DNA from: Paludibacter sp.
GTDB lineage: Bacteria; Bacteroidota; Bacteroidia; Bacteroidales; Paludibacteraceae
Reading direction: 5' to 3'
Assembly (NCBI GenBank): GCA_023666945.1
Contig: JAMPAY010000005.1
Coordinates: 1 to 64,000 of the forward strand
DNA: 64,000 nt
Shown: one piece after another, positions 35,233 to 44,892 of the stretch
Layout: the number at the start of each line of letters is the position of its first letter
Position numbering within the stretch: the stretch's first letter is position 1
Notes under the pieces: generated by a model
The model's database searches: none
What the model saw: only the letters and a program-made list of their open reading frames with translations
What the model was told of the DNA's origin: nothing
Position numbers and translations under genes: made by a program

Positions 35233-37152
35233 ATGGCAGAAAACAAATTAAATCTATTGCAGGATTTTCCCGCCATTTCCACACAAGAATGGAAGGAAAA
35301 GATTGTTACCGACCTCAAAGGGGCGGATTTCGATAAGAAACTCGTCTGGAGGACTACGGAAGGCTTCAACCTACAGCCTTTCTATCGGCAAGAAGACCTT
35401 CAGGGTCTGACCACTACGGAGTCCGCTCCCGGACACTATCCTTTCGTGCGAGGTACCAAAACCGATAACGAATGGCTGGTTCGACAGAACATTGCAATCA
35501 CAGATGCCAAAGCCGCTAATGCTAAAGCATTGGATGTACTCATGAAGGGGGTAACATCCTTGGGATTGCGCATCAATAAGCAAGAACTGTCGGCGCAGTA
35601 CATCGCTATCTTGTTAGAAGGAATTCATCCTGAGGCAGCACAACTCAACTTTAAAGTATGCGCTTGCAAAGCCGCAGAACTAATCAATCTTTTGGCAGAC
35701 TATTACGAGGCAAAAGGCTATAACATCGGTGCGTTGAAAGGTAGTGTCGAAGTCGACCCTATCAATAAGATGCTCACCAAGGGCAAAAACTTGTCCAAAG
35801 AGCAGGTCGCCGGCAAATTGGTGCAGGCTGTTGAAGCCGCTAAACGACTTCCCGGTTATCGCGTGGTAGGAGTCAATTCTCTCTCGCTTAACAATGCCGG
35901 AGCCTATTGTGCTCAAGAATTGGGCTATGCGCTCGCATGGGGTAACCAATACATGGAAATGCTCACCGAAGCAGGCATCGATGCCGCTACTGCAGGTAAG
36001 TCCATCAAGTTTACAATGGGTATCGGTGGCAACTACTTTATGGAAATTGCCAAGTTCCGTGCTGCACGTATGTTGTGGGCTATGATTGTACGGCAATACG
36101 AACCCGTATGCAATTGTGGTAACAACTGCCAATGCGAAAAGGTCGATGGCAAATACTGCCCGTGTGCCATGAAGATGAATGTTTGTGCACAGACATCGCT
36201 CTTCAATATGACGGTGTTCGATGCGTATGTCAATTTGCTGCGCTCGCAAACCGAAACCATGTCAGCCGCTATCGCCGGGGTTGACGAGATCGTGGTAACG
36301 CCTTTCGATGTTACCTATAAAGAGTCCGACGAGTTCTCCGAACGTATTGCACGTAATCAGCAGTTGCTGCTTAAAGAAGAAGCACATTTTGGTAAGGTCG
36401 TTGACCCGGCTGCGGGTTCCTACTATTTGGAAACGCTTACTGCCAATATCGCAGAACAGGCGTGGAAAATCTTCTTGCAGGTGCAAGACAAGGGCGGTTT
36501 CTACCAAATGGTAGCAACAGGCGAATTGCAAAATCTCATGCAGGAGAACCTCACCAAGCGTCTTGCCGATGTGGCTAAACGTAAAGAAACATTGTTGGGT
36601 ACTAACCAATTCCCCAATTTTACCGAAACAACCGACGGTAAAATACAAACCGAACAGTGTGGTTGTGCTTGCGGATGCGCTAATTCTGACAACAACGGAC
36701 TCCTTGCTACATTGCCCAATGTACGGGCAGCCGAAGAGTTCGAGCAGTTGCGATTGGCCACCGAGGCAGCAGAGCATCAGCCTGTTGTCTTCATGCTCAC
36801 TATAGGCAATTTGGCTATGCGTTTGGCGCGCTCGCAGTTCTCTTGCAACTTCTTCGCTTGTGCCGGATACAAGGTTATCGACAACAATGGTTTCAAGACG
36901 GTAGAAGAAGGTATTGAGGCAGCACGTAAGGCAAAGGCCGATGTTATCGTACTTTGCTCCAGCGACGATGAATATGCCCTCCTTGCTCCGCAGGCTTGGC
37001 AGCAACTCAAAGGCGCAAAAGAAATCTTCGTGGTGGCAGGAGCACCCGCATGTATGGCTGATTTGCAGCAACTCGGCATCGAGAACTTTGTGCATGTACG
37101 GGTCAATGTACTCGAAGAACTGAAGAAATATAGTCGAAACCTTCTTAAATGA
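35233..37152 (+). CDS. mutA: Methylmalonyl-CoA mutase small subunit, with Cys-rich insertions
   Basis: Small, non-catalytic subunit of the heterodimeric B12-dependent methylmalonyl-CoA mutase, which interconverts succinyl-CoA and methylmalonyl-CoA on the propionate route. Family stretches include [80 protein letters not shown] and [15 protein letters not shown]. At 639 residues it is of usual size. Unusual: residues 293-318 contain seven Cys (CNCGNNCQC and YCPCA), placed between the [15 protein letters not shown] and KMNVCAQTS segments, and four more lie at 476-482 (CGCACGC). These look like metallothionein-style metal ligands. The stop codon overlaps the ATG at 37149. Confidence 0.92.
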   Translation: MAENKLNLLQDFPAISTQEWKEKIVTDLKGADFDKKLVWRTTEGFNLQPFYRQEDLQGLTTTESAPGHYPFVRGTKTDNEWLVRQNIAITDAKAANAKALDVLMKGVTSLGLRINKQELSAQYIAILLEGIHPEAAQLNFKVCACKAAELINLLADYYEAKGYNIGALKGSVEVDPINKMLTKGKNLSKEQVAGKLVQAVEAAKRLPGYRVVGVNSLSLNNAGAYCAQELGYALAWGNQYMEMLTEAGIDAATAGKSIKFTMGIGGNYFMEIAKFRAARMLWAMIVRQYEPVCNCGNNCQCEKVDGKYCPCAMKMNVCAQTSLFNMTVFDAYVNLLRSQTETMSAAIAGVDEIVVTPFDVTYKESDEFSERIARNQQLLLKEEAHFGKVVDPAAGSYYLETLTANIAEQAWKIFLQVQDKGGFYQMVATGELQNLMQENLTKRLADVAKRKETLLGTNQFPNFTETTDGKIQTEQCGCACGCANSDNNGLLATLPNVRAAEEFEQLRLATEAAEHQPVVFMLTIGNLAMRLARSQFSCNFFACAGYKVIDNNGFKTVEEGIEAARKAKADVIVLCSSDDEYALLAPQAWQQLKGAKEIFVVAGAPACMADLQQLGIENFVHVRVNVLEELKKYSRNLLK

Positions 37153-39305
37153 TTGCAGTAATGAAACCCGATTTCAAAGATATAGATATTAAGAATGTTG
37201 CTGCAAGTACTGTAAGTGGCGGCAACGACAATAACTGGCTCACACCGGAGCAGATTCCCGTAAAGTCAGTATATACCAAAGAAGACCTCGAAGGAATGGA
37301 ACATCTCAATTATGCTTCGGGGCTGCCTCCTTTCTTGCGAGGTCCTTATTCGGCCATGTATCCGCTGCGTCCTTGGACAATTCGCCAATATGCAGGTTTC
37401 TCCACGGCAGAAGAAAGTAATGCTTTTTACCGCCGTAACCTTGCCAGCGGTCAGAAAGGTCTGTCTGTAGCGTTCGACCTTGCCACACACCGTGGCTACG
37501 ATGCCGATCACCCGCGCGTAGTGGGCGATGTAGGTAAGGCAGGTGTTAGTATCTGTTCTGTCGAAGATATGAAAGTGCTTTTCGACGGTATACCCTTGAA
37601 TAAGATGTCCGTTTCTATGACCATGAATGGGGCTGTGCTTCCGGTGTTGGCTTTCTATATCAATGCAGGACTCGAGCAAGGGGCTAAGTTGGAAGAGATG
37701 GCAGGTACCATACAAAACGATATCCTCAAAGAGTTTATGGTGCGTAATACCTACATTTATCCGCCTAAGTTCTCTATGAAGATTATTGCCGACATCTTCG
37801 AGTACACCTCACGCAACATGCCTAAGTTCAACTCTATCTCTATCTCCGGCTACCATATGCAGGAAGCAGGTGCTACGGCAGATATCGAGTTGGCGTATAC
37901 GCTTGCCGATGGTATGGATTATCTTCGTGCAGGTGTCAATGCCGGTATGAATGTCGATGACTTCGCACCGCGGCTTTCTTTCTTCTGGGCTATTGGTATG
38001 AACCATTTTATGGAGATTGCCAAAATGCGTGCCGGACGTATGTTGTGGGCTAAGATAGTTAAATCTTTCGGTGCCAAGAATCCTAAGTCATTGGCATTGC
38101 GTACGCACTCGCAAACTTCAGGTTGGTCGCTTACCGAGCAAGATCCTTTCAACAACGTAGGACGTACTTGCATCGAGGCCATGGGAGCGGCACTCGGACA
38201 TACGCAGTCTTTGCATACCAATGCACTTGATGAGGCTATTGCATTACCTACCGACTTCTCTGCACGTATTGCACGTAATACCCAAATCTATATTCAAGAA
38301 GAGACTAAGGTATGTAAGCAAATCGATCCGTGGGCAGGTTCCTACTATGTCGAGGCTCTCACACAAGAGATTGCCGAAAAAGCATGGGAGCATATACAGG
38401 AAGTGGAAAAATTGGGAGGTATGGCAGCTGCCATTGAAACCGGTATACCTAAGATGCGTATCGAAGAAGCGGCTGCACGCACGCAAGCACGTATCGACTC
38501 CGGTACGCAGAAGATTATCGGTGTCAACGAATATCGTTTGGCACACGAAGATCCTATCGATATTCTTGAAATTGACAACACTGCCGTACGTGAGCAGCAA
38601 ATTGCTCGCTTGAAAGAACTCCGTGCTAATCGCGATGAGGCTGCTGTTAAGGAAGCATTGGCGCGTATCACGGCGTGTGTACAAGACTTTGCCGATGGCA
38701 AGAAGTCTGACGATAACTTGCTCGATTTGGCAGTTAAGGCTGCAGCTTTGCGTGCTACTTTGGGCGAAATCAGCGATGCTTGCGAGGCTGTGGTTGGCAG
38801 ATATAAAGCAACTATCAGAACTATTTCAGGAGTGTACAAAGCAGGAACTAAAGATGATGAGGACTTCAAGGAAGCCACTCGTCTCACCGCGGAATTTGCA
38901 CGCAAAGAAGGGCGTCAACCGCGTATCATGATTGCCAAAATGGGACAGGACGGACACGACCGTGGAGCCAAAGTTTGTGCTACAGGATATGCCGACTGCG
39001 GATTCGATGTCGATATGGGTCCCTTGTTCCAAACACCTGAGGAGGCTGCTAAACAAGCAGTAGAGAACGATGTCCATATATTGGGCGTTTCTTCCTTGGC
39101 TGCCGGGCATAAAACGCTTGTTCCACAAGTTATTGCCGAACTCAAGAAACTCGGACGAGAAGACATCATGGTCATTGCCGGTGGTGTCATTCCTGCACAA
39201 GACTACGATTTCTTGTATAAAGCGGGAGTCGCTGCTATCTTCGGACCGGGTAGCCCCGTAACGAAGTCGGCACGCACACTCATGGAACTGCTTATGCAGG
39301 ACTGA
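37149..39305 (+). CDS. mutB: Methylmalonyl-CoA mutase large (catalytic) subunit
   Basis: Adenosylcobalamin-dependent catalytic subunit. The barrel part shows [56 protein letters not shown] and [20 protein letters not shown]. The C-terminal B12-binding domain has the base-off motif DGHDRGAK (His near residue 603), followed by [12 protein letters not shown] and [15 protein letters not shown]. Length 718 is typical. The ATG at 37149 overlaps the mutA stop codon; the second ATG at 37161 ([11 protein letters not shown]) matches family N-termini better and may be the real start. A terminator-like hairpin follows at 39326. Confidence 0.97.
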   Translation: MIAVMKPDFKDIDIKNVAASTVSGGNDNNWLTPEQIPVKSVYTKEDLEGMEHLNYASGLPPFLRGPYSAMYPLRPWTIRQYAGFSTAEESNAFYRRNLASGQKGLSVAFDLATHRGYDADHPRVVGDVGKAGVSICSVEDMKVLFDGIPLNKMSVSMTMNGAVLPVLAFYINAGLEQGAKLEEMAGTIQNDILKEFMVRNTYIYPPKFSMKIIADIFEYTSRNMPKFNSISISGYHMQEAGATADIELAYTLADGMDYLRAGVNAGMNVDDFAPRLSFFWAIGMNHFMEIAKMRAGRMLWAKIVKSFGAKNPKSLALRTHSQTSGWSLTEQDPFNNVGRTCIEAMGAALGHTQSLHTNALDEAIALPTDFSARIARNTQIYIQEETKVCKQIDPWAGSYYVEALTQEIAEKAWEHIQEVEKLGGMAAAIETGIPKMRIEEAAARTQARIDSGTQKIIGVNEYRLAHEDPIDILEIDNTAVREQQIARLKELRANRDEAAVKEALARITACVQDFADGKKSDDNLLDLAVKAAALRATLGEISDACEAVVGRYKATIRTISGVYKAGTKDDEDFKEATRLTAEFARKEGRQPRIMIAKMGQDGHDRGAKVCATGYADCGFDVDMGPLFQTPEEAAKQAVENDVHILGVSSLAAGHKTLVPQVIAELKKLGREDIMVIAGGVIPAQDYDFLYKAGVAAIFGPGSPVTKSARTLMELLMQD

Positions 39306-39325
39306 TCGGGTCGTATGGATAAAGC

Positions 39326-39359
39326 AAAAGGGAGGCATTGCTCAAATGTCTCCCTTTTG
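39326..39359 (+). terminator. Terminator after mutB
   Basis: AAAAGGGAG (39326-39334) pairs with CTCCCTTTT (39350-39358), with further pairing of GCATT/AATGT inside. The T-run is part of the stem, as in many Bacteroidetes terminators. Confidence 0.65.
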
Positions 39360-39367
39360 TATATAGT

Positions 39368-39390
39368 TATGCCGAAAGCCTTGCGGCATA
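39368..39390 (+). promoter_or_regulatory. Inverted repeat overlapping a promoter, candidate operator
   Basis: TATGCCG (39368-39374) and CGGCATA (39384-39390) are exact inverted arms spaced by 9 bases. The right half overlaps the -33 TTG of the promoter at 39381-39411, the position of a repressor site. A second terminator stem for mutB is the alternative. Confidence 0.35.
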
Positions 39391-39411
39391 GGATAAAAAA
39401 TACTACTTTTG
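39381..39411 (+). promoter_or_regulatory. Promoter of the outer-membrane barrel gene (TTG-N20-TACTTTTG)
   Basis: TTG at 39381-39383 and TACTTTTG at 39404-39411 are spaced by 20 bases, 21 bases before the start codon at 39433. Confidence 0.55.
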
Positions 39412-39432
39412 CAGTTGTTCTTCAATTATTGT

Positions 39433-40869
39433 ATGAAAAAGTCTGTTATAATAGCCGTTGTTGTTCTGTTGAACCTTCCTGCCGTATCGATCTTTGGTAG
39501 GGAGCACAACAAAACTACTCGACAGGAGCGGGTCGAGAAAGTCAAATCGCATGTACAAGTATATGGATTTGTACGTAACTATTTCTCTTTCGATACGCGT
39601 GAAAATGTTGTAAGTATAGGCGATTTGTACAACTATCTACCCAAAGATGCACGCTATAATCAGACACCGGAAGAGGCAGCGCTCTCAGGTGTTGCCCGAG
39701 AGGATTTGAATGCGCAATACTCGTTTCGTTATTTGTCACTTACAACGCGCTTGGGCGTCGATGTTAACAACTATAAATGGGGAAATACGGCTTTTACTGC
39801 GAAAGTAGAGGCTGATTTTTGTGCCGGGTTGACGGGCGTAACGGGTACTGCGCAATTCCGCTTACGTCAAGCATATGTGGCTTTGGCATGGGATAGTCTG
39901 GCTATGGGGCAGACTTCATGGGCGCATGTACGTTTGCTGTTGGGGCAGACTTGGCATCCTATGTCGGCCGATATGCCCGATATATTGTCGCTTAATTCAG
40001 GAGCACCGTTCAATCCTTTCAACCGCTCACCGCAAGTGCAGATGAATGCGTTGTTAGGACAATACTTTATAATCACGGCTGCTGCATTGTGGCAAATGCA
40101 ATACACTTCTATGGGGCCCAAGGGTGCTTCGGCAGATTACATGAAATATGGTTGTACGCCGGAGGCGTATCTCGGAGTTAGTTTTGCGCATCCGAGCGGG
40201 GTTTTGTTGCGTGCCGGTGTCGATGTCTTGAGCATCAAGCCGCGGCATGAAGGAACGATGTTGCCCTTAGGCAATCCCGATAAACCTGTGACCGTGAAAG
40301 TATCCGATCGTATAACAACAATATCTCCCTATCTCTATTTGCAGTATAAATACGGCAATTTCAGTCTGAAAGCCAAAACTATATTTGCCGAGGGAGGCGA
40401 ACATCTCAATCTCAACGGAGGGTATGGCATTCATGCTAAGTACGAGGCGATAGGAGAGGATGGACATTACGAATATACGCCTACACGCAACTCTTCATCA
40501 TGGCTTTGCCTAACTTATGGAAAACGCGTGCAGGGTATTCTGTTTGCCGGCTATGTGCGCAATTTCGGAACCAAACAGACCTTATTGGCAGATACCGAAA
40601 CAGACGCATATAGCAGCAATCTCTATTTTAGCAAGAATAGTTTCACCAATATGAACCGCTTATGGCGTCTTACACCTACGGTTTTGTGGAATATCGGCAA
40701 TTTCTCTGTAGGAGCGGAATACGAACTCACTTCCGTGCAGTATGGTATGTATCCCACAATCGACGGCACTACCGTAAACAAGGTCAATGCGACCAACGGA
40801 CTCCTGACCGATAATTTGCATTGGATTACCAACCATCGTGTGCAACTTATGGTGAAATACACATTCTAA
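39433..40869 (+). CDS. Putative outer-membrane beta-barrel (porin-like) protein
   Basis: 478 residues, family not named with confidence. A signal peptide (VVVLLNLPAVSIFG) is followed by alternating amphipathic strands typical of a barrel: VQVYGFVRNYFSFDTRENVV, FRYLSLTTRLGVDVNNY, TAQFRLRQAYVALAW and VRLLLGQTWHPMSADM. It ends VQLMVKYTF, a C-terminal Phe as in barrels recognised by BAM. The pattern of a long early loop and a GQTW strand resembles DcaP-like porins. It has its own promoter 20 bases upstream. No substrate can be deduced; neighbours are mutAB and a TonB-dependent receptor. Confidence 0.65.
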   Translation: MKKSVIIAVVVLLNLPAVSIFGREHNKTTRQERVEKVKSHVQVYGFVRNYFSFDTRENVVSIGDLYNYLPKDARYNQTPEEAALSGVAREDLNAQYSFRYLSLTTRLGVDVNNYKWGNTAFTAKVEADFCAGLTGVTGTAQFRLRQAYVALAWDSLAMGQTSWAHVRLLLGQTWHPMSADMPDILSLNSGAPFNPFNRSPQVQMNALLGQYFIITAAALWQMQYTSMGPKGASADYMKYGCTPEAYLGVSFAHPSGVLLRAGVDVLSIKPRHEGTMLPLGNPDKPVTVKVSDRITTISPYLYLQYKYGNFSLKAKTIFAEGGEHLNLNGGYGIHAKYEAIGEDGHYEYTPTRNSSSWLCLTYGKRVQGILFAGYVRNFGTKQTLLADTETDAYSSNLYFSKNSFTNMNRLWRLTPTVLWNIGNFSVGAEYELTSVQYGMYPTIDGTTVNKVNATNGLLTDNLHWITNHRVQLMVKYTF

Positions 40870-40978
40870 CCACACCGCTGCGTATAGGCTTACTGTCAGA
40901 TACTTTCGCCTCTATTCAGGACGTAAAATCGGTTATCTTTTGTGTAATTTGTGTAGTGTGTATGCTCTAAAGAATAGG

Positions 40979-40986
40979 TATTTTTG
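40979..40986 (+). promoter_or_regulatory. -7 element (TATTTTTG) of the TonB-dependent receptor gene
   Basis: Matches TAnnTTTG 41 bases before the chosen start. No TTG at optimal spacing was found. Confidence 0.45.
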
Positions 40987-41027
40987 CAGTGGATATATCA
41001 TATAATCGTCACTGTAAGACTACAACT

Positions 41028-42893
41028 ATGAATAGACGCACCTCACTGTGTTGTATATTATTTATAATGAGTTCATTGCTCTTCGCTCAACAAGATACGT
41101 TGCGTGAAGTGCAATTGCGCGAAGTGGAGGCAAATGCACAAAGAGCCATAACTCTTCGCAAGCAGATACCGGCTACTTTATCGGTCATAACATCTCAGCA
41201 ATTGGGAGGCGATTACGAACCGTCTGTTTTGCCTGCTCTCACGGAGCACGTGCCGGGTTTGTTCGTAACGAGTCGTTCACTCATGGGCTACGGAGTCAGT
41301 TCCGGAGCGGCTGGCACTATAAAGGTTAGGGGAGTCGGCGGTATGGCTGATCTGTTGGTGTTGGTCGACGGAATGCCGCAATATGCAGGCATCTATGGAC
41401 ATCCTGTTGCCGACAATTGTCAAAACATGTTCACCGAACGTATAGAGGTACAGCGTGGTCCGTCTTCGTTGTTTTATGGTAGCAATGCTATGGGCGGACT
41501 GGTCAATATCGTTACACATGCTCCTGATAAAGACACTGTGCATACGCATATACATTTGCAAGGCGGGTCGTTCTATACTGTGGATGCGGCTATCGGCAAC
41601 CAGGTGCGCAAAGGTCGTTTTTTTTCCGATGTGGGAGTAGGGTATAGTCGTACCGATGGGCATCGCCCTAACATGAATTTTGAACGCGCAACGGGATATT
41701 GGAAAATGGGATACGACCTTACGAAAGAGTGGCGTATAAGCACTTTGCTTAATGCTACATGGTTTTGTTCGTCCAATCCGGGGGAAGTCACCAATCCTAT
41801 CGAAGACAACGATATGCGTGTCTGGCGTGGTACAGCGTTAGTGAGTCTCGACAATCACTACGAACGCACTTCCGGTTCTGTTCGTATTTATGCCAATGCA
41901 GGCCAACATACCATCAACGATGGCTATACTGATGGAAACGATCCGCAAACACAACTCTATCTGCATGCCGATATCATGGCTGGCGTGTCGGCAAGTCAGG
42001 TTGTGCGTCTGTTTAGGGGCAATCGCACCACATTTGGTTTCGAAGCACAATTGTTCGGAGGGCATGCGTGGAATCGTCAGATAACCGATGGAGCAACATC
42101 CGATTTGGTGCGTCAATTACAATACGATATAGCAGGATATGTCAATTTTCAGCAGCATATATTATCGTGGTTGGCAATCGATGCGGGGCTACGGGTCGAT
42201 TGGCATTCGGTGGCAGGATTGGAGTGGGTGCCTGCAGGTGGAGTCTCTTTCATTATGCCGTACGATGCAAGTATGCACGTGGCTGTAGGAAAAGGATTTC
42301 GCAATCCTACTATTCGAGAGTTGTATATGTACCGACCTGCCAATCAAGAGTTAAAAGCAGAACGTATGTGGAATTACGAACTGTCTTGGCGGGAGCAATG
42401 GCTGAAGGGGCGTTTGCAAGCGGGACTTTCTATCTTTTTCCTGCAAGCCGACAATATCATCGAAACTGTAATGCAAGACGGACGACCGCGCAATATGAAT
42501 ACGGGAAAGGTGCAGAATTGCGGATTGGAGGCAGAGATGGAATATAGTGTTTTGCCCGAACTGCAAATGGAACTCAACTATAGTTTCCTGCACATGAAAT
42601 ACCCTGTATTGGCAGCACCCGAACACAAATTCTATGCAGGCTTGCATTATCGGCGAGAGGCTTTTGGCGTATCTACGGGACTTCAGTATGTGGCAGGATT
42701 GTACAAAGTTTTGGGCGATATACCCGAGAAAGAGAATTTCTTGCTTTGGAATATACAAGGAGAATATCGTATTTGGAAAGGCTTGCGGGTATTTCTTCGA
42801 GCAGATAATATCTTGGCGCAACGCTACGAAATCATTAAAGGTTTCCCCATGCCGCGTGCTACTTTGCAGGGTGGCTTCAATTGGATATTTTAG
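41028..42893 (+). CDS. TonB-dependent receptor (BtuB/siderophore-receptor-like)
   Basis: 621-residue outer-membrane active transporter. After the signal peptide (LCCILFIMSSLLFAQ) there is a plug domain without the SusC-type N-terminal extension: IPATLSVITSQQLGG, IKVRGVGGMADLLVLVDG and IEVQRGPSSLFYGSNAMGGL. A barrel follows, with GKGFRNPTIRELYMYRPANQ, LKAERMWNYELSWRE and a terminal aromatic (GGFNWIF). Length and layout fit cobalamin, heme or siderophore receptors rather than glycan importers. The B12-dependent mutase genes are close upstream, which makes cobalamin an attractive but unproven substrate. Start 41028 gives the signal peptide; the stretch before it shows no coding features. Confidence 0.85.
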   Translation: MNRRTSLCCILFIMSSLLFAQQDTLREVQLREVEANAQRAITLRKQIPATLSVITSQQLGGDYEPSVLPALTEHVPGLFVTSRSLMGYGVSSGAAGTIKVRGVGGMADLLVLVDGMPQYAGIYGHPVADNCQNMFTERIEVQRGPSSLFYGSNAMGGLVNIVTHAPDKDTVHTHIHLQGGSFYTVDAAIGNQVRKGRFFSDVGVGYSRTDGHRPNMNFERATGYWKMGYDLTKEWRISTLLNATWFCSSNPGEVTNPIEDNDMRVWRGTALVSLDNHYERTSGSVRIYANAGQHTINDGYTDGNDPQTQLYLHADIMAGVSASQVVRLFRGNRTTFGFEAQLFGGHAWNRQITDGATSDLVRQLQYDIAGYVNFQQHILSWLAIDAGLRVDWHSVAGLEWVPAGGVSFIMPYDASMHVAVGKGFRNPTIRELYMYRPANQELKAERMWNYELSWREQWLKGRLQAGLSIFFLQADNIIETVMQDGRPRNMNTGKVQNCGLEAEMEYSVLPELQMELNYSFLHMKYPVLAAPEHKFYAGLHYRREAFGVSTGLQYVAGLYKVLGDIPEKENFLLWNIQGEYRIWKGLRVFLRADNILAQRYEIIKGFPMPRATLQGGFNWIF

Positions 42894-42899
42894 CCATAT

Positions 42900-42930
42900 T
42901 TGCTTGATTGTGTATAATTTATTATCTTTG
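42900..42930 (+). promoter_or_regulatory. Promoter of the DUF362 lipoprotein gene (TTG-N20-TATCTTTG)
   Basis: TTG at 42900-42902 and TATCTTTG at 42923-42930 are spaced by 20 bases; the start codon follows 32 bases later. Confidence 0.6.
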
Positions 42931-42962
42931 CAACGGACATTTATTATTTAAATCTTAAGTAT

Positions 42963-44354
42963 ATGAAGAAAACATTTATCCTTTTGTTGGCAGGCATTAC
43001 GTTGGTGGCTTGTGGCAAGAATACTACCTCGGCAGCAGAAAGTGCTACGAACTCTGCCGATACCTCAGTAGTCTATTTCACGCAAGAAATCTCTCCGGCG
43101 TCCTTAGTGCGTATTTATGAGGCGTTAGACTATCCTGCTAACGGACGTGTCGCTGTGAAAATCTCTACGGGAGAGGCTGGGGGACACAATTATCTCAAAC
43201 CTGCACTCATTGCCGACTTGGTTACAGCGGTAAATGGTACTATTGTCGAATGTAATACGGCTTACAATGGCAAGCGTAACACTACGGCTGCGCATTGGGA
43301 GACAATTCGCGAACATGGCTTTACCGACATAGCACCCGTCGATATTATGGATGAAGAAGCCGATATGCGTATTCCCGTGAAAGATACTACCTATATCAAA
43401 TACGATATTGTCGGAAGTCATCTTGCTAATTACGATTTTATGATCAACTTGGCTCATTTCAAAGGACATGCCATGGGAGGCTTTGGCGGTGTGCTTAAAA
43501 ATCAGTCTATCGGAGTTGCCTCTGCAAGTGGAAAGGCATATATTCATTCCGCAGGACGCACGGAAAGTGTGGCTGAACTTTGGTCGTATGTCGATAATCA
43601 GGAAGGATTCCTCGAATCGATGGCAGCCGCTGCACAAGCCGTACACAACTATTTCGGCAATGGTGAACGAATCCTTTATATCAATGTCGTTAACAATCTC
43701 TCTGTCGACTGCGATTGCAGTTCGCATCCCGCTAATCCGGAGATGGCGGATATAGGCATTCTCGCTTCACTCGATCCCGTTGCACTCGACCAGGCCTGTC
43801 TTGATCTTGTATTCAACTATCCGTCTGTCGAGGGCGATAATTCTGCAGCACTTATCGAACGTATCAATTCGCGCCATGGTGTACATATTGTAGAGCATGC
43901 TGCTGCTATCGGATTGGGCAATCGTACCTATCAATTGGTACAAATCGATGGAGAAGATATGTTACAACGCCTTAATGTCGAACAATTATCACTCATTGTA
44001 CGCAACAAGGGCATTACAACCACTTATACGGAACATGGAGTCAACGATTTGCTATCGCTTGTTACAAATGGTGAAAATACATTACGAGGGGCTGTCGTGG
44101 CTGATAAGACCATAGGAAAGGCCGCTGCTGCACTGATGATTGTGGGAGGAGTTAAAACAGCATATACTAACACTATTTGTACCGCAGCCAAACAACTCTT
44201 GAACGATGCAGGTGTAACGGTCTGTTTCACTGAGGAAGTACCTTATGTACTCAATCGCAACCAAGACGGACCTTGCCCAATGGATGCCGCTTTAGAGAAT
44301 ATCAATTCTCCGACCGACTGCGTTGCACGCTTGCAAGAGATGCTGCAAAACTAA
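42963..44354 (+). CDS. DUF362 lipoprotein fused to a DUF1893-like domain
   Basis: 463 residues. The lipobox (GITLVACGK) indicates a membrane-anchored exported protein. Residues about 40-325 match DUF362: VAVKISTGEAGGHNYLKP, NLAHFKGHAMGGFGGVLKN, SVDCDCSSHPANPEMADIG and LDPVALDQACLDLV. Residues about 335-450 look like DUF1893: LSLIVRNKGITTTYTEHG, GAVVADKTIGKAAAALMI and VPYVLNRNQDGPCPMD. DUF362 proteins often occur with Fe-S clusters, but here the ferredoxin part is absent and a second domain of unknown role is attached. It is monocistronic, ended by a perfect palindromic terminator shared with the convergent nrdG. Function unknown. Confidence 0.8.
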   Translation: MKKTFILLLAGITLVACGKNTTSAAESATNSADTSVVYFTQEISPASLVRIYEALDYPANGRVAVKISTGEAGGHNYLKPALIADLVTAVNGTIVECNTAYNGKRNTTAAHWETIREHGFTDIAPVDIMDEEADMRIPVKDTTYIKYDIVGSHLANYDFMINLAHFKGHAMGGFGGVLKNQSIGVASASGKAYIHSAGRTESVAELWSYVDNQEGFLESMAAAAQAVHNYFGNGERILYINVVNNLSVDCDCSSHPANPEMADIGILASLDPVALDQACLDLVFNYPSVEGDNSAALIERINSRHGVHIVEHAAAIGLGNRTYQLVQIDGEDMLQRLNVEQLSLIVRNKGITTTYTEHGVNDLLSLVTNGENTLRGAVVADKTIGKAAAALMIVGGVKTAYTNTICTAAKQLLNDAGVTVCFTEEVPYVLNRNQDGPCPMDAALENINSPTDCVARLQEMLQN

Positions 44355-44380
44355 ACAATACATATAGCGCATTTATATAG

Positions 44381-44412
44381 TAAAGGGAGTGAAAATATTT
44401 TCACTCCCTTTA
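44381..44412. terminator. Bidirectional palindromic terminator
   Basis: A perfect 32-base palindrome (14-bp arms plus ATAT centre) with A-rich and T-rich flanks sits between the convergent DUF362 and nrdG genes and can end transcription from both sides. Confidence 0.75.
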
Positions 44413-44433
44413 TCATGTTGTACGATGCCATGT

Positions 44434-44892
44434 CTATGAGCGTTGCATCCTATGTGTAATATCAATCAGTTTCCCTTCGTCTATCTTGTACATGCGTTGG
44501 TTGGTCGTGCGGGCTTTCAAGCCACCATAGCAGGCTATGTATGGCCCCACTTTCACATAATCGAAATGATATGGATCGAACGATGGCGGCAACGTCTCTT
44601 TACCGGAGTACCAAGCCGCTTTTTTGCCGCATTGACGTATGTATATAGCCATCTTGTCTACAGCAATAGGGTCATTGTCGCCCCCCATCAGACTAATGCA
44701 AGTCACAGCATTGCCATAACGCTTCAGCAGATTGTCTATTACATCCGTGGTTAGTTCTGTGCCTATATCATCCGCTAATTGTGGACTATGGCAGCCTTCA
44801 CAATGGTTCGGACACAAACTCAGGTTCAAGGCCAATGTGGTTTCATCGGGAATCTCCTGAAATACTATATCGTAGTCGGTATATTTTAGCAT
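44434..44892 (-). CDS. nrdG: Anaerobic ribonucleoside-triphosphate reductase activating protein
   Basis: Radical SAM activase that generates the glycyl radical on NrdD. The 152-residue protein has the CxxxCxxC cluster motif near the N-terminus (CPNHCEGCHS: C27, C31, C34), ISLMGGDNDP as the glycine-rich SAM-binding strand, and the C-terminal region KVGPYIACYGGLKARTTNQR. Length is typical. It overlaps the upstream transporter gene by 7 bases on the minus strand, so the two are probably co-transcribed. Its partner nrdD lies on the opposite strand beyond the transporter rather than next to it. Confidence 0.93.
   Translation of the reverse strand: MLKYTDYDIVFQEIPDETTLALNLSLCPNHCEGCHSPQLADDIGTELTTDVIDNLLKRYGNAVTCISLMGGDNDPIAVDKMAIYIRQCGKKAAWYSGKETLPPSFDPYHFDYVKVGPYIACYGGLKARTTNQRMYKIDEGKLIDITHRMQRS

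Noticed and set aside
36109..36189. Cys-rich stretch of mutA as a frameshift or assembly error
   Set aside because: The frame stays open, and family-specific sequence resumes in the same frame on both sides, so it is a true in-frame insertion.
40870..41027. Cobalamin riboswitch before the TonB-dependent receptor
   Set aside because: The 158-base gap is short and I could not find the conserved B12-box-like core.
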